Assembly: GCA_024235715.1 (NCBI GenBank)
Contig: JACKLW010000006.1
Coordinates: forward strand, 1-64,000
Direction of reading: 5' to 3'
Length of the DNA: 64,000 nucleotides
DNA from: Accumulibacter sp.
GTDB lineage: Bacteria; Pseudomonadota; Gammaproteobacteria; Burkholderiales; Rhodocyclaceae
The position numbers and the translations under genes were made by a program. Each line of letters opens with the position of its first letter. Position 1 is the stretch's first letter. The notes beneath the pieces were generated by a model. The model made no database searches and was not told the DNA's origin. It saw nothing but the letters and a program-made list of their open reading frames with translations. Below are positions 38,913 to 48,319 of this stretch, one piece after another.

Positions 38913-40690
38913 CTCTCCAGCGCTGCTGGACACTGCTTCGGAAGTGTCCGCGGCGGAATTCGGCATGCAACTGGACGGGCGACACAGCGGTGACTTTCTG
39001 CGCCTGCAACGCTTGCTCGAACACGGCGACGGCTTTCAACTGGTCTTCGCCGCCTGCGTCTCGGTCGCTTACCGGCAGTTGCTGATCGACCGCGTCGGCT
39101 CCCTGCACCCGTCCGCTGCCCTCCTCGATCTCGCGTCGGGCAAGGACCCATCGGCGTTCCTGGACGGTTTGCGGCAGATCGGTACGCAACACAGGCCGAT
39201 CCATATCTTCGGCATCGAAGCCTGGCTGCGGCGCTGCGGGCTGGAAGCCCTGCGCGCGCTCAACTACCGCCGCGAGACGCTGGCCACTGATGTCGTGAAC
39301 ACGCTGCTGCTGTGGGTGGAACCCGGGACCATCCCTACCTTTGCTGCCGAGGCTCCCGATCTCTGGGCATGGCGCGCGGCAGTACTCGACTTCTCGCATC
39401 CGTCGGCGCCCCGGCAGGCGATCCACGAGCAGTCCATATTCCTCGGAAGTGCCGAACGCGCCAAACGCGACCAGCGCCTGGCGGAGATAAGCGAGCATCT
39501 GAAGACGGCGAGCGACCTGTCAGGAGCCGACGCCGGCTTGCTGCTCGAAGCTGGCGACATCGAGGAGTCGCTCGGCGACCTCGACGCGGCCGTGAAGCGC
39601 GCAGCAGCAGCGGGCGCGATCTTCCGTCGGCTCGACGATCGTCTTGGCGAAGTGCGCGCTGCTGGCCGTGTCGCCGACATCGTGCAGGCGCGCGGCCAGC
39701 TCGACGAGGCGCTGCGCATCCGCCAGGAAGAAGAGCTGCCGGTCTATGAGCGCCTGGGCGACGTGCGCTCGAAGGCGGTGACGATGGGAAAGATCGCCGA
39801 CATCGTGCAGGCGCGCGGCCAGCTCGACGAGGCGCTGCGCATCCGCCAGGAAGAACAGCTGCCGGTCTATGAGCGCCTGGGCGACGTGCGCTCGAAGGCG
39901 GTGACGATGGGAAAGATCGCCGACATCCTGGAGGCGCGCGGCCAGCTCGACGAGGCGCTGCGCATCCGCCAGGAAGAAGAGCTGCCGGTCTATGAGCGCC
40001 TGGGCGACGTGCGCTCGAAGGCGGTGACGATGGGAAAGATCGCCGACATCCTGCAGGCGCGCGGCCAGCTCGACGAGGCGCTGCGCATCCGCCAGAAGAA
40101 GAACAGCTGCCGGTCTGATCGCCGAGCGCCTGGGCGACGTGCGCTCGAAGGCGGTGACGATGGGAAAGATCGCCGACATCCTGGAGGCGCGCGGCCAGCT
40201 CGACGAGGCGCTGCGCATCCGCCAGGAAGAACAGCTGCCGGTCTATGAGCGCCTGGGCGACGTGCGCTCGAAGGCGGTGACGATGGGAAAGATCGCCGAC
40301 ATCCTGGAGGCGCGGGGCCAGCTCGACGAGGCGCTGGCGCTGCACGAGCAGCGCTTGCCGATCGCGCAGCGGCTTGGCGACATCGAGAGCCTGGCGCACA
40401 TCCGCTACTCGACCGCATTGCTGCGCCTGCAGCGCGGTGAGCACGGGACCGGCGGGCTGCAAACGATTCACGACGAGCTTGCCGAGGCCTTCGCGATCAG
40501 CATCGTGCTCGGCCGGCCGGATTTCGTCGCTGCGATCGGTCAACTCCTCGCGCAGGTCCTGGCGATGGCTGGCCAGCGCGAGCAGGCGCTGGCTACTCTG
40601 GCGCAGGCTGAAGACGCTCTTGCGAAGCTGAACAACGCGGCGGGCCTGGCACAGGTGCGCGCATTGCGCGAGAGACTCGGCAGCGTCTGA
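38893..40690 (+). pseudogene. TPR-repeat protein, frameshifted inside its repeat array
   Basis: Residues 1-190 form a unique domain with the patterns AALLDLASGKDPSAFLDGLR, VVNTLLLWVEPGTI and EAPDLWAWRAAVLDF, which I associate with N-terminal domains of NLR-like TPR proteins. The helices then lead into six TPR-like units (IADILEARGQLDEALRIRQE type). The fourth unit has 7 extra bases at 40090-40130, so the first frame ends at 40248. The correct continuation runs in the next frame to 40690, with two more units and a C-terminal helical cap ending RALRERLGSV. An assembly error, recent decay or a phase-type switch are all possible. Confidence 0.75.
39652..40384 (+). repeat. Near-identical 123-bp coding tandem repeats
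   Basis: Six units: one of 111 bases at 39652, then starts at 39763, 39886, 40009, 40139 and 40262. The spacing is 123 bases (41 codons) except for 130 across the unit at 40009. Most units differ only at a few positions, such as GTGCAG, CTGGAG or CTGCAG after GACATC, and GAGCTG or CAGCTG in the next helix. Such identity implies recent duplication or gene conversion. Confidence 0.95.
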
Positions 40691-40926
40691 GAACTGCCGG
40701 CCGACGAAGCCTAGCGAGCGTACTCCCTGAACTACTCCCGGATCTCGCCGACCCTTGCCCCACTCGCCTCTTGACTGTCACCGGGTTGCAAGCGCAGTGA
40801 CCTGGTCCGGGACGAACGACAACGCAGTTTGACCACCGCGCCATTGCTGCGGATACTTCGCCCCTTGTGCTGGCGGTGCAGCCGCCATTCTCCCGACATT
40901 TTTCGACGCCACGATGGCGGCAGTAC

Positions 40927-42054
40927 ATGAGACTCATTGACCTGCAGCAAGTGATCGGACGCTTGGCGCGCCCGGCCGGAAGACACCGATCTACCGCGGC
41001 GGCGCGGCCGGCCCGGGCAGGCGCCGCGTTCGTGGCCGCCTGCGTGGCCCTCCTTCTCGCGGGCACGCCCGCGGCGCATGCGCAGGGCACGCCGGCTGCT
41101 GCGTCAGGCGCGGCGGTGAGCATCGGTACCGCAGCGCTGAACGAGGTGGTGATCCACCCGCAGCGCGAACTGGCGGCCAGCGTAATGCCGCGCAACGAGT
41201 CGAAGCTGTCGGCCGAGGTCGGCGGTGTCTTGCTGCGCTGGACGGCGGAAGCCGGCAGCGCCGTGAAGAAGGGTGAGGTCCTGGCCGAGATCGACCCGGT
41301 CGATCTCCGGCTGGCGCTGCAGCAGGCGCAGGCGGCGCTCGATGCTGCGCTGGCGCGCCTCAGGCAGGCCGAGCAGCAGCTCGGGCGTGCGCAGGAACTG
41401 GTAAGGCAGGGATTCTTCTCGCGCGAAGCCCTCATCCAGCGTGAAACCGAGGTGGCCCTGATGCGCAGCGAACGGGCAGCGAAGCAGGCGCAGCTGGCGG
41501 TCGCCAGACGCCAGCTGGCGAAAGCGACGCTGCGCGCGCCGTTCGCCGGCAGCGTCGTCGAGCGGCTGGCGCAGACCGGCGAGGCGGTGGCGCCGGGAAC
41601 GGTGCTCTACGTCCTCGCCGAAACCGGCGCCGCCGAGGTCACCGCGAGCATTGCGCCGGCCGATGTCGCCGGGCTGCGTCGCGCCAGCGACCCGGTTTTC
41701 GAGACGCGTGGCAGGCGTTATCCGCTGCGCCTTTTGCGCGTTGGCGGCACGGTGTCGGCCCCGGCGCGCACGCAGGAAGTCCGCCTGGGCTTCGCTGGTG
41801 GCGCCGGGGTTCCGGTACCGGTGGGCAGCGACGGGCGCCTCCTGTGGTCGGATCCTCAGCCCTACCTGCCGGCGCCACTGCTGGTCCGCCGTGGCAGCGA
41901 GATCGGCGTCTTCGTGGACCAGGGCGGTGTCGCACGCTTCGTGGCCCTGCCCGGCGCCCAGGAAGGCCGTGCGGCGCCGGTCAGCCTGCCGGCGCAGACG
42001 CGGGTCGTGGTGCGCGGCCAGGCGACGCTGCAGGACGGCGTGGCGCTGCATTAG
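40927..42054 (+). CDS. RND efflux periplasmic adaptor (membrane fusion protein)
   Basis: 375 residues from the ATG at 40927. A membrane or signal segment (AFVAACVALLLAGTPAAHA) is followed by the lipoyl/barrel-sandwich half (VGGVLLRWTAEAGSAVKKGE, LAEIDPVDLRLALQQAQAAL), a long alpha-hairpin of heptads near 110-165, the second lipoyl half (ATLRAPFAGSVVERLAQTGE), and a beta-barrel and membrane-proximal domain. It links the inner-membrane pump encoded 15 bases downstream to an outer-membrane channel, which is not encoded here. The substrate is unknown. Confidence 0.9.
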   Translation: MRLIDLQQVIGRLARPAGRHRSTAAARPARAGAAFVAACVALLLAGTPAAHAQGTPAAASGAAVSIGTAALNEVVIHPQRELAASVMPRNESKLSAEVGGVLLRWTAEAGSAVKKGEVLAEIDPVDLRLALQQAQAALDAALARLRQAEQQLGRAQELVRQGFFSREALIQRETEVALMRSERAAKQAQLAVARRQLAKATLRAPFAGSVVERLAQTGEAVAPGTVLYVLAETGAAEVTASIAPADVAGLRRASDPVFETRGRRYPLRLLRVGGTVSAPARTQEVRLGFAGGAGVPVPVGSDGRLLWSDPQPYLPAPLLVRRGSEIGVFVDQGGVARFVALPGAQEGRAAPVSLPAQTRVVVRGQATLQDGVALH

Positions 42055-42069
42055 GGAGAGCCGCCGGCC

Positions 42070-45000
42070 ATGAAACTGATGCGCGCGCTGATATCGAACC
42101 ATCCGCTGGCCAATATCGCCTTCGTGGTGGTTCTGCTGCTCGGCCTGCTCAGCTACCTGACGATGCCGCGCGAGCAGGACCCGGAAATCAATTTCAACTG
42201 GGTGAGCATCGTCACCTCGCTGCCGGGTTCGAGTGCCGAGGAAGTCGAGCGGCTGGTGACCAACCCGCTCGAAGACGGCATCAAGGGCGTCGCCGACGTC
42301 CGCTTCGTGGTGTCGACCTCGCGCGAGAACATCTCGACGATCCTGGTGCGCTTCCGCGAAATCTCCGAGCGCAACTTCGACAAGCGGATGAACGACCTGC
42401 GTCGCGAAATCCAGAACAAGGCCAAGTCCGAGCTGCCGCCCGAAGCCAAGGACCCCCTGGTCATGGAGATCACCACGTCGAACGGTTTTCCGACGGCGTC
42501 GATCCTGCTCATCGGCCAGGCCGACGACGAGACGCTGCGCCTCAATGCGCGCCGCATCAAGACCGACCTCGAGCGCATGAGCGGTGTCGACAGCGTCATC
42601 GCCTCGGGACTGCGCGACCCGGAAATCCTGATCAGCGCCAGACCGCAGGCGCTGGCGGCGCGCGGGTTGACCAGCACCGACATCGCCGACAGCGTGCGCG
42701 CCTGGTACCGCGACGTTTCCGGCGGCACCCTGAAGGGACGGGGCAGCGCCTGGTCGGTCGGCGTCAAGGGCGTGGTCACCGACCCCGAGTCGCTGGCGAC
42801 GCTGCCGGTGATGTCGGCGTCGCGGCCCGGCGTGTCGGCGCGGCTCGACGAGGTGGCGAGCATCGAACGGGCGCGCGCGCCGGCGACGCAATACTCGTCG
42901 ACCGGCGGCCGCGACGCGATCTCGATGGCCATCAACAAGAAGGCCGGCAGCAATACGCTCGAACTGGTGGACCGCCTGCGCAGCTTCATCGCCGAGGAAA
43001 ACACCGTGCTCGCCGCCAGCGGCCTGCAGCTGACGCTGGCCGACGACCAGACGGTGCCGACCCGCGAAGCGATCAACGTCATGCAGACCAATGCGCTCTA
43101 CGGGGTGATCATGGTGCTGCTGGTCTGCTGGCTCTTCCTCGGCGGCAAGATCGGCGTGCTGGTCGCGCTGGGCATCCCGTTTTCGCTGCTCGGTACCTTT
43201 GCCGTGCTGGCGGCGATGGGGCACACGGTCAATGTCTCGGTATTGCTCGGCGTGGTCATCGCGCTCGGCCTGCTGGTCGATGACGCGGTGGTCATCGTCG
43301 AGGCCACCTACTACCGCATCGAACGCGGGCAGCCGACGCTGCAGGCCAGTCTCGACGCGATCGGCGAAGTCTGGGCGCCGGTGCTGGCGTCGGTGGCGAC
43401 GACCATGGCCGCCTTCCTGCCGCTGATGCTGCTGCCCGGAATCGTCGGCAAGTTCATGTTCATCATTCCTTTCGTGGTCACCCTGGCCCTGCTGATCTCT
43501 CTGCTCGAAGCCTTCTGGATGATGCCGGTGCATGTCGTCGTCACCCAGCTGCACCTTGACCGGCCGTCGCGCCTGCAGCGCTGGCGCAACCGTTTCAATC
43601 GCCGCATCCGCCTGCGCTACGGGCAGGCGCTGGCGTACACGCTGCGCCGGCCGAAGCGCTTCGCGGCGCTGACGCTGGCCACCGTGATCGCCGCCGTGGC
43701 GCTGGTTGCCACCGGCGTGATTCGCGTCCAGTTCTTCGCCTTCGACCCGATACGCATCATCTACGTGAACGTCGACATGCCGGCGACGGCGACGCTCGAA
43801 GACACCCTTGCCGAGACGCAGGCGGTCGAGAAGGTGGTGCGCAGCCAGCTCGAGGGGGTCGGGCCGGGTGGCGAGGCGCGCTCGGTGTACGCCAACGCCG
43901 GCGTCAAGTTCACCGATACCGAACCGCTCTACGGCGATCCCTATGGCCAGGTCATCGTCTCGCTCAACCCGATGGTCAAGGGCGCGCGCGGCGTCAACGA
44001 CGCGGTCGAGGCGATGCGGGCCAGTGTCGAAGCCGTGCCGGGTGTCGGTCGCAAGAGCTTTACCGTGCTCTCGGGCGGGCCGCCGGCCGGCAAGGCGATC
44101 AGCGTCAAGGTGCGCGGCGACGATTTCGACAAGCTGCAGGCCGCCGCCGACGCGCTCAAGGAGATTGCCGCCCGGATCCCCGGCGCCCGCGACGTGCAGG
44201 ACGACAACGTTCCCGGTCGTCCGCAGCTGAACCTGCGGCTCGACCGCGATGCCTTGCGCAAGGCGGGCCTGGATGCGGCGCAACTGGCCCGGCAGGTGCG
44301 TATCGCGATCGACGGCGAGGTGGTCGCCTTCACCCGCGACGAGGGCGACAAGATCGAGGTGCGCGTGCGTTCGGAGCGTACCCGGCGCCTCGATCCGGCG
44401 ACCTTCCTGAACGAACCGGTCGCCCTGCCCGACGGCCAGATCAGCCGCCTCGGTGCCCTCGTCGAAGAAGAGATCACGCCTGGTCGCGGCTTCATCCGCC
44501 ACTACAACCTGCGCCGCACGATCACCGTCGAGGCCAGCCTCGACAAGGCGCTCACCGATACGGCCGTGGCCAACGCCATCATCGCCGGCGAATGGGACAA
44601 GATCCGCGCCGGGCATCCCGGTGTCAGCCTCGACTTCTCGGGTGAGCTGGAGGACATCGAGGAAAGCCTCGCTGCGATGAAGATGCTCTTCCTGCTCGGC
44701 GTCGGTCTGATCTACCTGATTCTCGCCGCGCAGTTCGCCAGCTACTGGCAGCCGCTGATGATCCTGGTGACCGTGCCGCTGGCCTTCACCGGCGTCGCCT
44801 TCGGGCTGGCCCTGTCGGGCAACCCGCTGTCGCTGTACACCTTGTACGGGGTGATCGCGCTGACCGGCATCGGCGTCAACTCGGCCATCGTCCTGATCGA
44901 CGCAGCCAACGACCGGATGGCGCGCATGGGTGGCATACATGCCCTGGTCCAGGCCGCCCGTCGCCGCGTCGTGCCGATCCTGATCACCACCACCACGACC

Positions 45001-45213
45001 ATCGGTGGCCTCTTCTCGCTGGCTTTCGGCCTCGGCGGCAAAAGCCTGTTGTGGGGGCCGGTGGCCTCGAGCATCGTCTGGGGGCTGCTGTTCTCGACGG
45101 CGCTGACGCTGTTCGCCGTGCCCCTGCTCTATCTCGCCTTCATGCGCGAACGCCGGTCCCGGACAGGAGGCTTCTGGTTGCGCCGACTGGTGGCGCGGGT
45201 TCGACCGGGCTGA
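42070..45213 (+). CDS. RND-family proton-driven efflux permease (AcrB superfamily)
   Basis: 1047-residue trimeric inner-membrane pump with the duplicated twelve-helix layout: N-terminal helix (ISNHPLANIAFVVVLLLGLL), first porter loop, helices 2-6 with LLGVVIALGLLVDDAVVIVE holding the proton-relay Asp pair in helix 4, second loop, then helices 8-12 (ALTGIGVNSAIVLIDAANDR). The sequence (MPREQDPEINFNWVSIVTSL) fits the subgroup with short porter loops rather than AcrB itself. It forms an operon with the adaptor. Confidence 0.94.
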   Translation: MKLMRALISNHPLANIAFVVVLLLGLLSYLTMPREQDPEINFNWVSIVTSLPGSSAEEVERLVTNPLEDGIKGVADVRFVVSTSRENISTILVRFREISERNFDKRMNDLRREIQNKAKSELPPEAKDPLVMEITTSNGFPTASILLIGQADDETLRLNARRIKTDLERMSGVDSVIASGLRDPEILISARPQALAARGLTSTDIADSVRAWYRDVSGGTLKGRGSAWSVGVKGVVTDPESLATLPVMSASRPGVSARLDEVASIERARAPATQYSSTGGRDAISMAINKKAGSNTLELVDRLRSFIAEENTVLAASGLQLTLADDQTVPTREAINVMQTNALYGVIMVLLVCWLFLGGKIGVLVALGIPFSLLGTFAVLAAMGHTVNVSVLLGVVIALGLLVDDAVVIVEATYYRIERGQPTLQASLDAIGEVWAPVLASVATTMAAFLPLMLLPGIVGKFMFIIPFVVTLALLISLLEAFWMMPVHVVVTQLHLDRPSRLQRWRNRFNRRIRLRYGQALAYTLRRPKRFAALTLATVIAAVALVATGVIRVQFFAFDPIRIIYVNVDMPATATLEDTLAETQAVEKVVRSQLEGVGPGGEARSVYANAGVKFTDTEPLYGDPYGQVIVSLNPMVKGARGVNDAVEAMRASVEAVPGVGRKSFTVLSGGPPAGKAISVKVRGDDFDKLQAAADALKEIAARIPGARDVQDDNVPGRPQLNLRLDRDALRKAGLDAAQLARQVRIAIDGEVVAFTRDEGDKIEVRVRSERTRRLDPATFLNEPVALPDGQISRLGALVEEEITPGRGFIRHYNLRRTITVEASLDKALTDTAVANAIIAGEWDKIRAGHPGVSLDFSGELEDIEESLAAMKMLFLLGVGLIYLILAAQFASYWQPLMILVTVPLAFTGVAFGLALSGNPLSLYTLYGVIALTGIGVNSAIVLIDAANDRMARMGGIHALVQAARRRVVPILITTTTTIGGLFSLAFGLGGKSLLWGPVASSIVWGLLFSTALTLFAVPLLYLAFMRERRSRTGGFWLRRLVARVRPG

Positions 45214-45285
45214 TCGCGCTGTTTGGCGAATGCTGTCTGCCGGGTCTATAGTCGGGGTCTCGCCCTTTGCCTGCCGAGGTTCCCC

Positions 45286-45957
45286 GTGGTCAACAGCGTC
45301 ACCGCTGCGCACGCTTCCGTTCTCCGGGTGATCGTGGCGTCCGATCAGAGAGCCGGCCGGGTCATCGACCGCGAGCCGGCGGGCCGGCCCGAAACAGCGG
45401 CTGCGGCGGAAATGGAGCGGGTCGCCGAAGCGGAGCGCGGCGATGCCGGCAAGCCGGCGGCAGGGGGCAGTGGGATCAACGGTGGTGGCGAGAGCGCCCT
45501 CTCCAGCGAAGAACTGCGCCTGATCGATCAACTCAGCGCCACCGACCGTCAGGTGCGCACGCACGAACTGGCGCACATGGCGGCGGGCGCCGGCCTGGCC
45601 GGCGGCGCTTCCTTCACCTACCAGGTCGGCCCCGACAACCAGCGCTACGCCGTGGCTGGCGAAGTGAGCATCGACACCTCGCCGGCGGGCGACCCCGCGG
45701 CAACGCTTGCCAAGGCAGAGCAGATTCGCGCCGCGGCGCTGGCGCCGGCCGATCCCTCGCCGCAGGACCAGAAGGTTGCCGCGATGGCCGCCCGCATGGC
45801 CAGCGCCGCCCGGCTGGAACTGGCCGCGCTGGAAGGCGTGCAGGGCCGCCAGGCGCAGTCGGCGGCTGCCGGGCCGCGCGTCGGCGCCGGCGCCGCGGCC
45901 TACCGGTCCGTCGCCGACGGTCCCGGCAAGGCTGTCGAATTCAGCGCGTTCGCCTGA
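45286..45957 (+). CDS. SprA-related putative metalloprotease
   Basis: 223 residues from a GTG at 45286 preceded by GCCGAGGTTCCCC. The N-terminal third is low-complexity and polar. The conserved core is ATDRQVRTHELAHMAAGAGL, whose HELAH is an HExxH zinc-protease motif. It is followed by ASFTYQVGPDNQRYAVAGEV, SIDTSPAGDPAATLAKAEQI and the helix DPSPQDQKVAAMAARMASAA, the signature of the SprA-related (CJM1_0395-type) family. Proteolytic activity has not been assumed beyond the motif. No signal peptide was seen. Confidence 0.82.
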   Translation: MVNSVTAAHASVLRVIVASDQRAGRVIDREPAGRPETAAAAEMERVAEAERGDAGKPAAGGSGINGGGESALSSEELRLIDQLSATDRQVRTHELAHMAAGAGLAGGASFTYQVGPDNQRYAVAGEVSIDTSPAGDPAATLAKAEQIRAAALAPADPSPQDQKVAAMAARMASAARLELAALEGVQGRQAQSAAAGPRVGAGAAAYRSVADGPGKAVEFSAFA

Positions 45958-46216
45958 GCTGCGCCGGCAGAGATTCGCGGAACCCGCGACTCGCCATTCA
46001 TGTGGAGGGCATGGCGATCGTGCACTGGGCGGGCGCCGGGGAGCAATGCGCCACGCCACGAGAACGCCGGCAAGTGCGGATTATTTCCTGTGGCTGGCTG
46101 CCCATCTGTTGAGACACTCGCCCGAGTGGCAGGAAACGCCGTGACAGGGCATTTCTCCTGCAGTTGCGGCGCGGCTGGCGCGCGCCCGAGTGACGGCAGT
46201 AACGCAGGGCAGACAG

Positions 46217-47149
46217 ATGATCCGAAGCGCATTGCTGGTGCTGTTGCTGGCAACCGGTTTGCACGGGGTGCCGGCGCACGCCGGGGGCGAGCTTGAGGCG
46301 CCCCGCGTGCAGGCGGCGCTGGCGCAGGCGCGGGCGGCCGAGCTGGGAATCGGCATTGGCAGGAATCTGAGGCTGGCCATGGCCCTTTACTGCGATGCCG
46401 GAACGATGGGCAGTCGCGAAGGCTTCTTTCAACTCGGGCGCGTGCTGGCCACCGCTCCGCGGTCTCTGCGCAATCGCCCGCTGGCGAACACCTACCTGGC
46501 GCTGGCGGCCCGTCTGGGCAAGGAGCAGGCGCTCGAGTACTACGACCCCGAGGTGGACAATGCGCCCCTCGCCGAGCCGTGCGCTGCCTTTGGTGACGCG
46601 TCACGGTCGCCGCCCTTCGATCTCGATGCCTATCTCTCGGGGCTGTCGCCCGCAAAGCAGCGGCTTGCCGGACTGATCCGCGGCGCGGCGCGCCAGCACC
46701 AGGTCGATGCGCGCCTGGCGCTGGCCATCGCGCTGGCGGAATCGGACCTCGATCCCGCCGCCGTCTCGGCGAACGACGCCAGGGGCGTGATGCAACTTGC
46801 GCCTGCCACGCAGCAACGTTTCGGCGTTACCCGGCCCTTCGATCGAGAGCAGAACGTCAGTGCGGCGATGGCCTACCTGCGCGTGCTGCAAGAACGCTTC
46901 GCCGGCGACTGGCGCCTGATTGCCGCCGCCTACGGCGCCGGTGAAGGCAGCGCCGTGCATTGCAGCGCTGTTTCTCCGTGCCTCGAAACACGGCAGTACG
47001 TGCGCCGCGTCCTGCACTTCGCCGGTTTCCCGGCGCGGGAGAACCCCTCCGGCGGCCTGGCAGGAACTGCCGGGTCGCTACCCGCATCGCCGGCGCCGAG
47101 TCGTGAAGTGGTGGCCGGAAGGATGCTGAACATTGCCTGCTGCGATTGA
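46217..47149 (+). CDS. Secreted lytic transglycosylase-like protein
   Basis: 310 residues. A signal peptide (SALLVLLLATGLHGVPAHAG) is followed by a Sel1/TPR-like helical section (ELGIGIGRNLRLAMALYCDA, NTYLALAARLGKEQALEYYD), then an SLT domain from about residue 150. The catalytic Glu is in LALAIALAESDLDPAAVSAN, followed by DARGVMQLAPATQQRFGVTR and LIAAAYGAGEGSAV. It should cleave peptidoglycan glycan strands in the periplasm. Two Cys near the end (HCSAVSPCLE) could form a disulfide. Confidence 0.88.
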   Translation: MIRSALLVLLLATGLHGVPAHAGGELEAPRVQAALAQARAAELGIGIGRNLRLAMALYCDAGTMGSREGFFQLGRVLATAPRSLRNRPLANTYLALAARLGKEQALEYYDPEVDNAPLAEPCAAFGDASRSPPFDLDAYLSGLSPAKQRLAGLIRGAARQHQVDARLALAIALAESDLDPAAVSANDARGVMQLAPATQQRFGVTRPFDREQNVSAAMAYLRVLQERFAGDWRLIAAAYGAGEGSAVHCSAVSPCLETRQYVRRVLHFAGFPARENPSGGLAGTAGSLPASPAPSREVVAGRMLNIACCD

Positions 47150-47222
47150 TGTTGCCGGCTGTTGCGCGCGGCGCCAGGGCGACGAGTCGCCCTGGCGGCC
47201 CTGTCCGGCCCGCAATCGCCGA

Positions 47223-47252
47223 TTGACTGGCGCTGTCAGTGGCGGGGATACT
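47223..47252 (+). promoter_or_regulatory. Sigma-70-like promoter candidate
   Basis: TTGACT, an 18-base spacer and GATACT, about 180 bases upstream of the spondin/PEP-CTERM gene and after the transglycosylase stop. Matches are good but promoter-like pairs occur by chance. Confidence 0.35.
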
Positions 47253-47433
47253 CTGCGCTGTCGTTGCGTTGCCCGCTGGCGCGGCGTCCGTCGGCATGCA
47301 AGGGCAGCAAATGTTCACGGCAGCGTGATCATTCCATGAGGACTCGGTGAGGCTGGCTTCCTATCATCGTTCGTGCGAGTTCGGGTTTTCCGGCTCGATT
47401 TCCCATCTGACTCTTTCCTCGAGGAGAATCCTG

Positions 47434-48249
47434 ATGCACGAACGCCTTGCCATTCCTTTCCGCCTTGCCGCCGGTGCTGCCGCGCTGGCTTTCTGCGCTG
47501 CCGCCGGCGCCACGCAGATTCAGGTAACCATCGAGAACCTTGCGCCAGCTAACAGCGTCAGCGTGACGCCGCTGCAACTGGGCTTCGGCAACGGCAGCTT
47601 CGATCCCTTCGACAACGGCGCCACTGCCAGCACCGCGGTGACCCGCGTCGCGGAACTCGGTGACGGCACGCAATGGCGGGCAGCGTTCGCTGCGGCCGAG
47701 AGCAACGCAAGCGTCGGCGCGATCGCCCATCCGGCCGTCGGTATACTGGTGCCTGGCGCGATCGCCAGTGGGGTGTTCACCGTCGATACGGTCAGCAATC
47801 CGTTTTTCACTTTCGCCGCCATGGTACTGCCGAGCAACGATTCGTTCATCGGCAACGACCTGCCGATGCAATACCGCGTGTTCGACGCTGCCGGCCGGCT
47901 GGCGATCACGTCGATCGTCCAGACAGCGAACGACATCTGGGACGCCGGTTCCGAAGCGTTTGAAACAGCAAGTGCGGCGTTCGTCGGCAATGCTTTGCTG
48001 CACACGGACGAGGGGGGCACGGTCAGCAGGAACTTCGCCCAGCTCGCGGGCTTCGACGGGCAGACCACCGGGGCCGGCTACGTGTTCGCCAGTCAGCTGG
48101 CCGGTGAGACGCCGATCTACCGCATCAGCTTCGCGGTCCCCGAACCGGCAGGCCTGGCGCTGATGCTGCCGGGACTGCTCGCGGTTGGCTGGGTTGGCCG
48201 CCGGCGCAGCAACAGACAGGGCGCCGCGTCGTCTCTGTCGGCGGTGTGA
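47434..48249 (+). CDS. Spondin-domain protein with PEP-CTERM sorting signal
   Basis: 271 residues. The ATG follows GAGGAGAATCCTG. A signal peptide (residues about 8-27, AAGAAALAFCAAAGAT) is followed by a spondin-N-like beta domain (IQVTIENLAPANSVSVTPLQ, NPFFTFAAMVLPSNDSFIGN). The C-terminus is a textbook exosortase-recognised tail: VPEP, a hydrophobic helix (AGLALMLPGLLAVGWVG) and an Arg-rich end (RRRSN). It should be exported, sorted and released or anchored at the outer surface. No exosortase gene lies in the window. Confidence 0.88.
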   Translation: MHERLAIPFRLAAGAAALAFCAAAGATQIQVTIENLAPANSVSVTPLQLGFGNGSFDPFDNGATASTAVTRVAELGDGTQWRAAFAAAESNASVGAIAHPAVGILVPGAIASGVFTVDTVSNPFFTFAAMVLPSNDSFIGNDLPMQYRVFDAAGRLAITSIVQTANDIWDAGSEAFETASAAFVGNALLHTDEGGTVSRNFAQLAGFDGQTTGAGYVFASQLAGETPIYRISFAVPEPAGLALMLPGLLAVGWVGRRRSNRQGAASSLSAV

Positions 48250-48319
48250 ACGCGATCGCCGGCCCGCTTCTCGTCGTGGTCCGGCGTCGGCGCCCGCAGC
48301 GCAAGACGCCGCTCGTCGC

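Noticed and set aside
39652-40384. Regular repeats that could suggest a CRISPR array
   Set aside because: Units are contiguous 123-bp coding repeats without unique spacers and translate into TPR helices.
41104-46059. A 1651-codon open frame on the minus strand opposite the RND efflux genes
   Set aside because: It is the mirror frame of GC-rich coding sequence on the plus strand, rich in Arg/His/Gly/Gln with no domain. The plus strand encodes two clear RND proteins.
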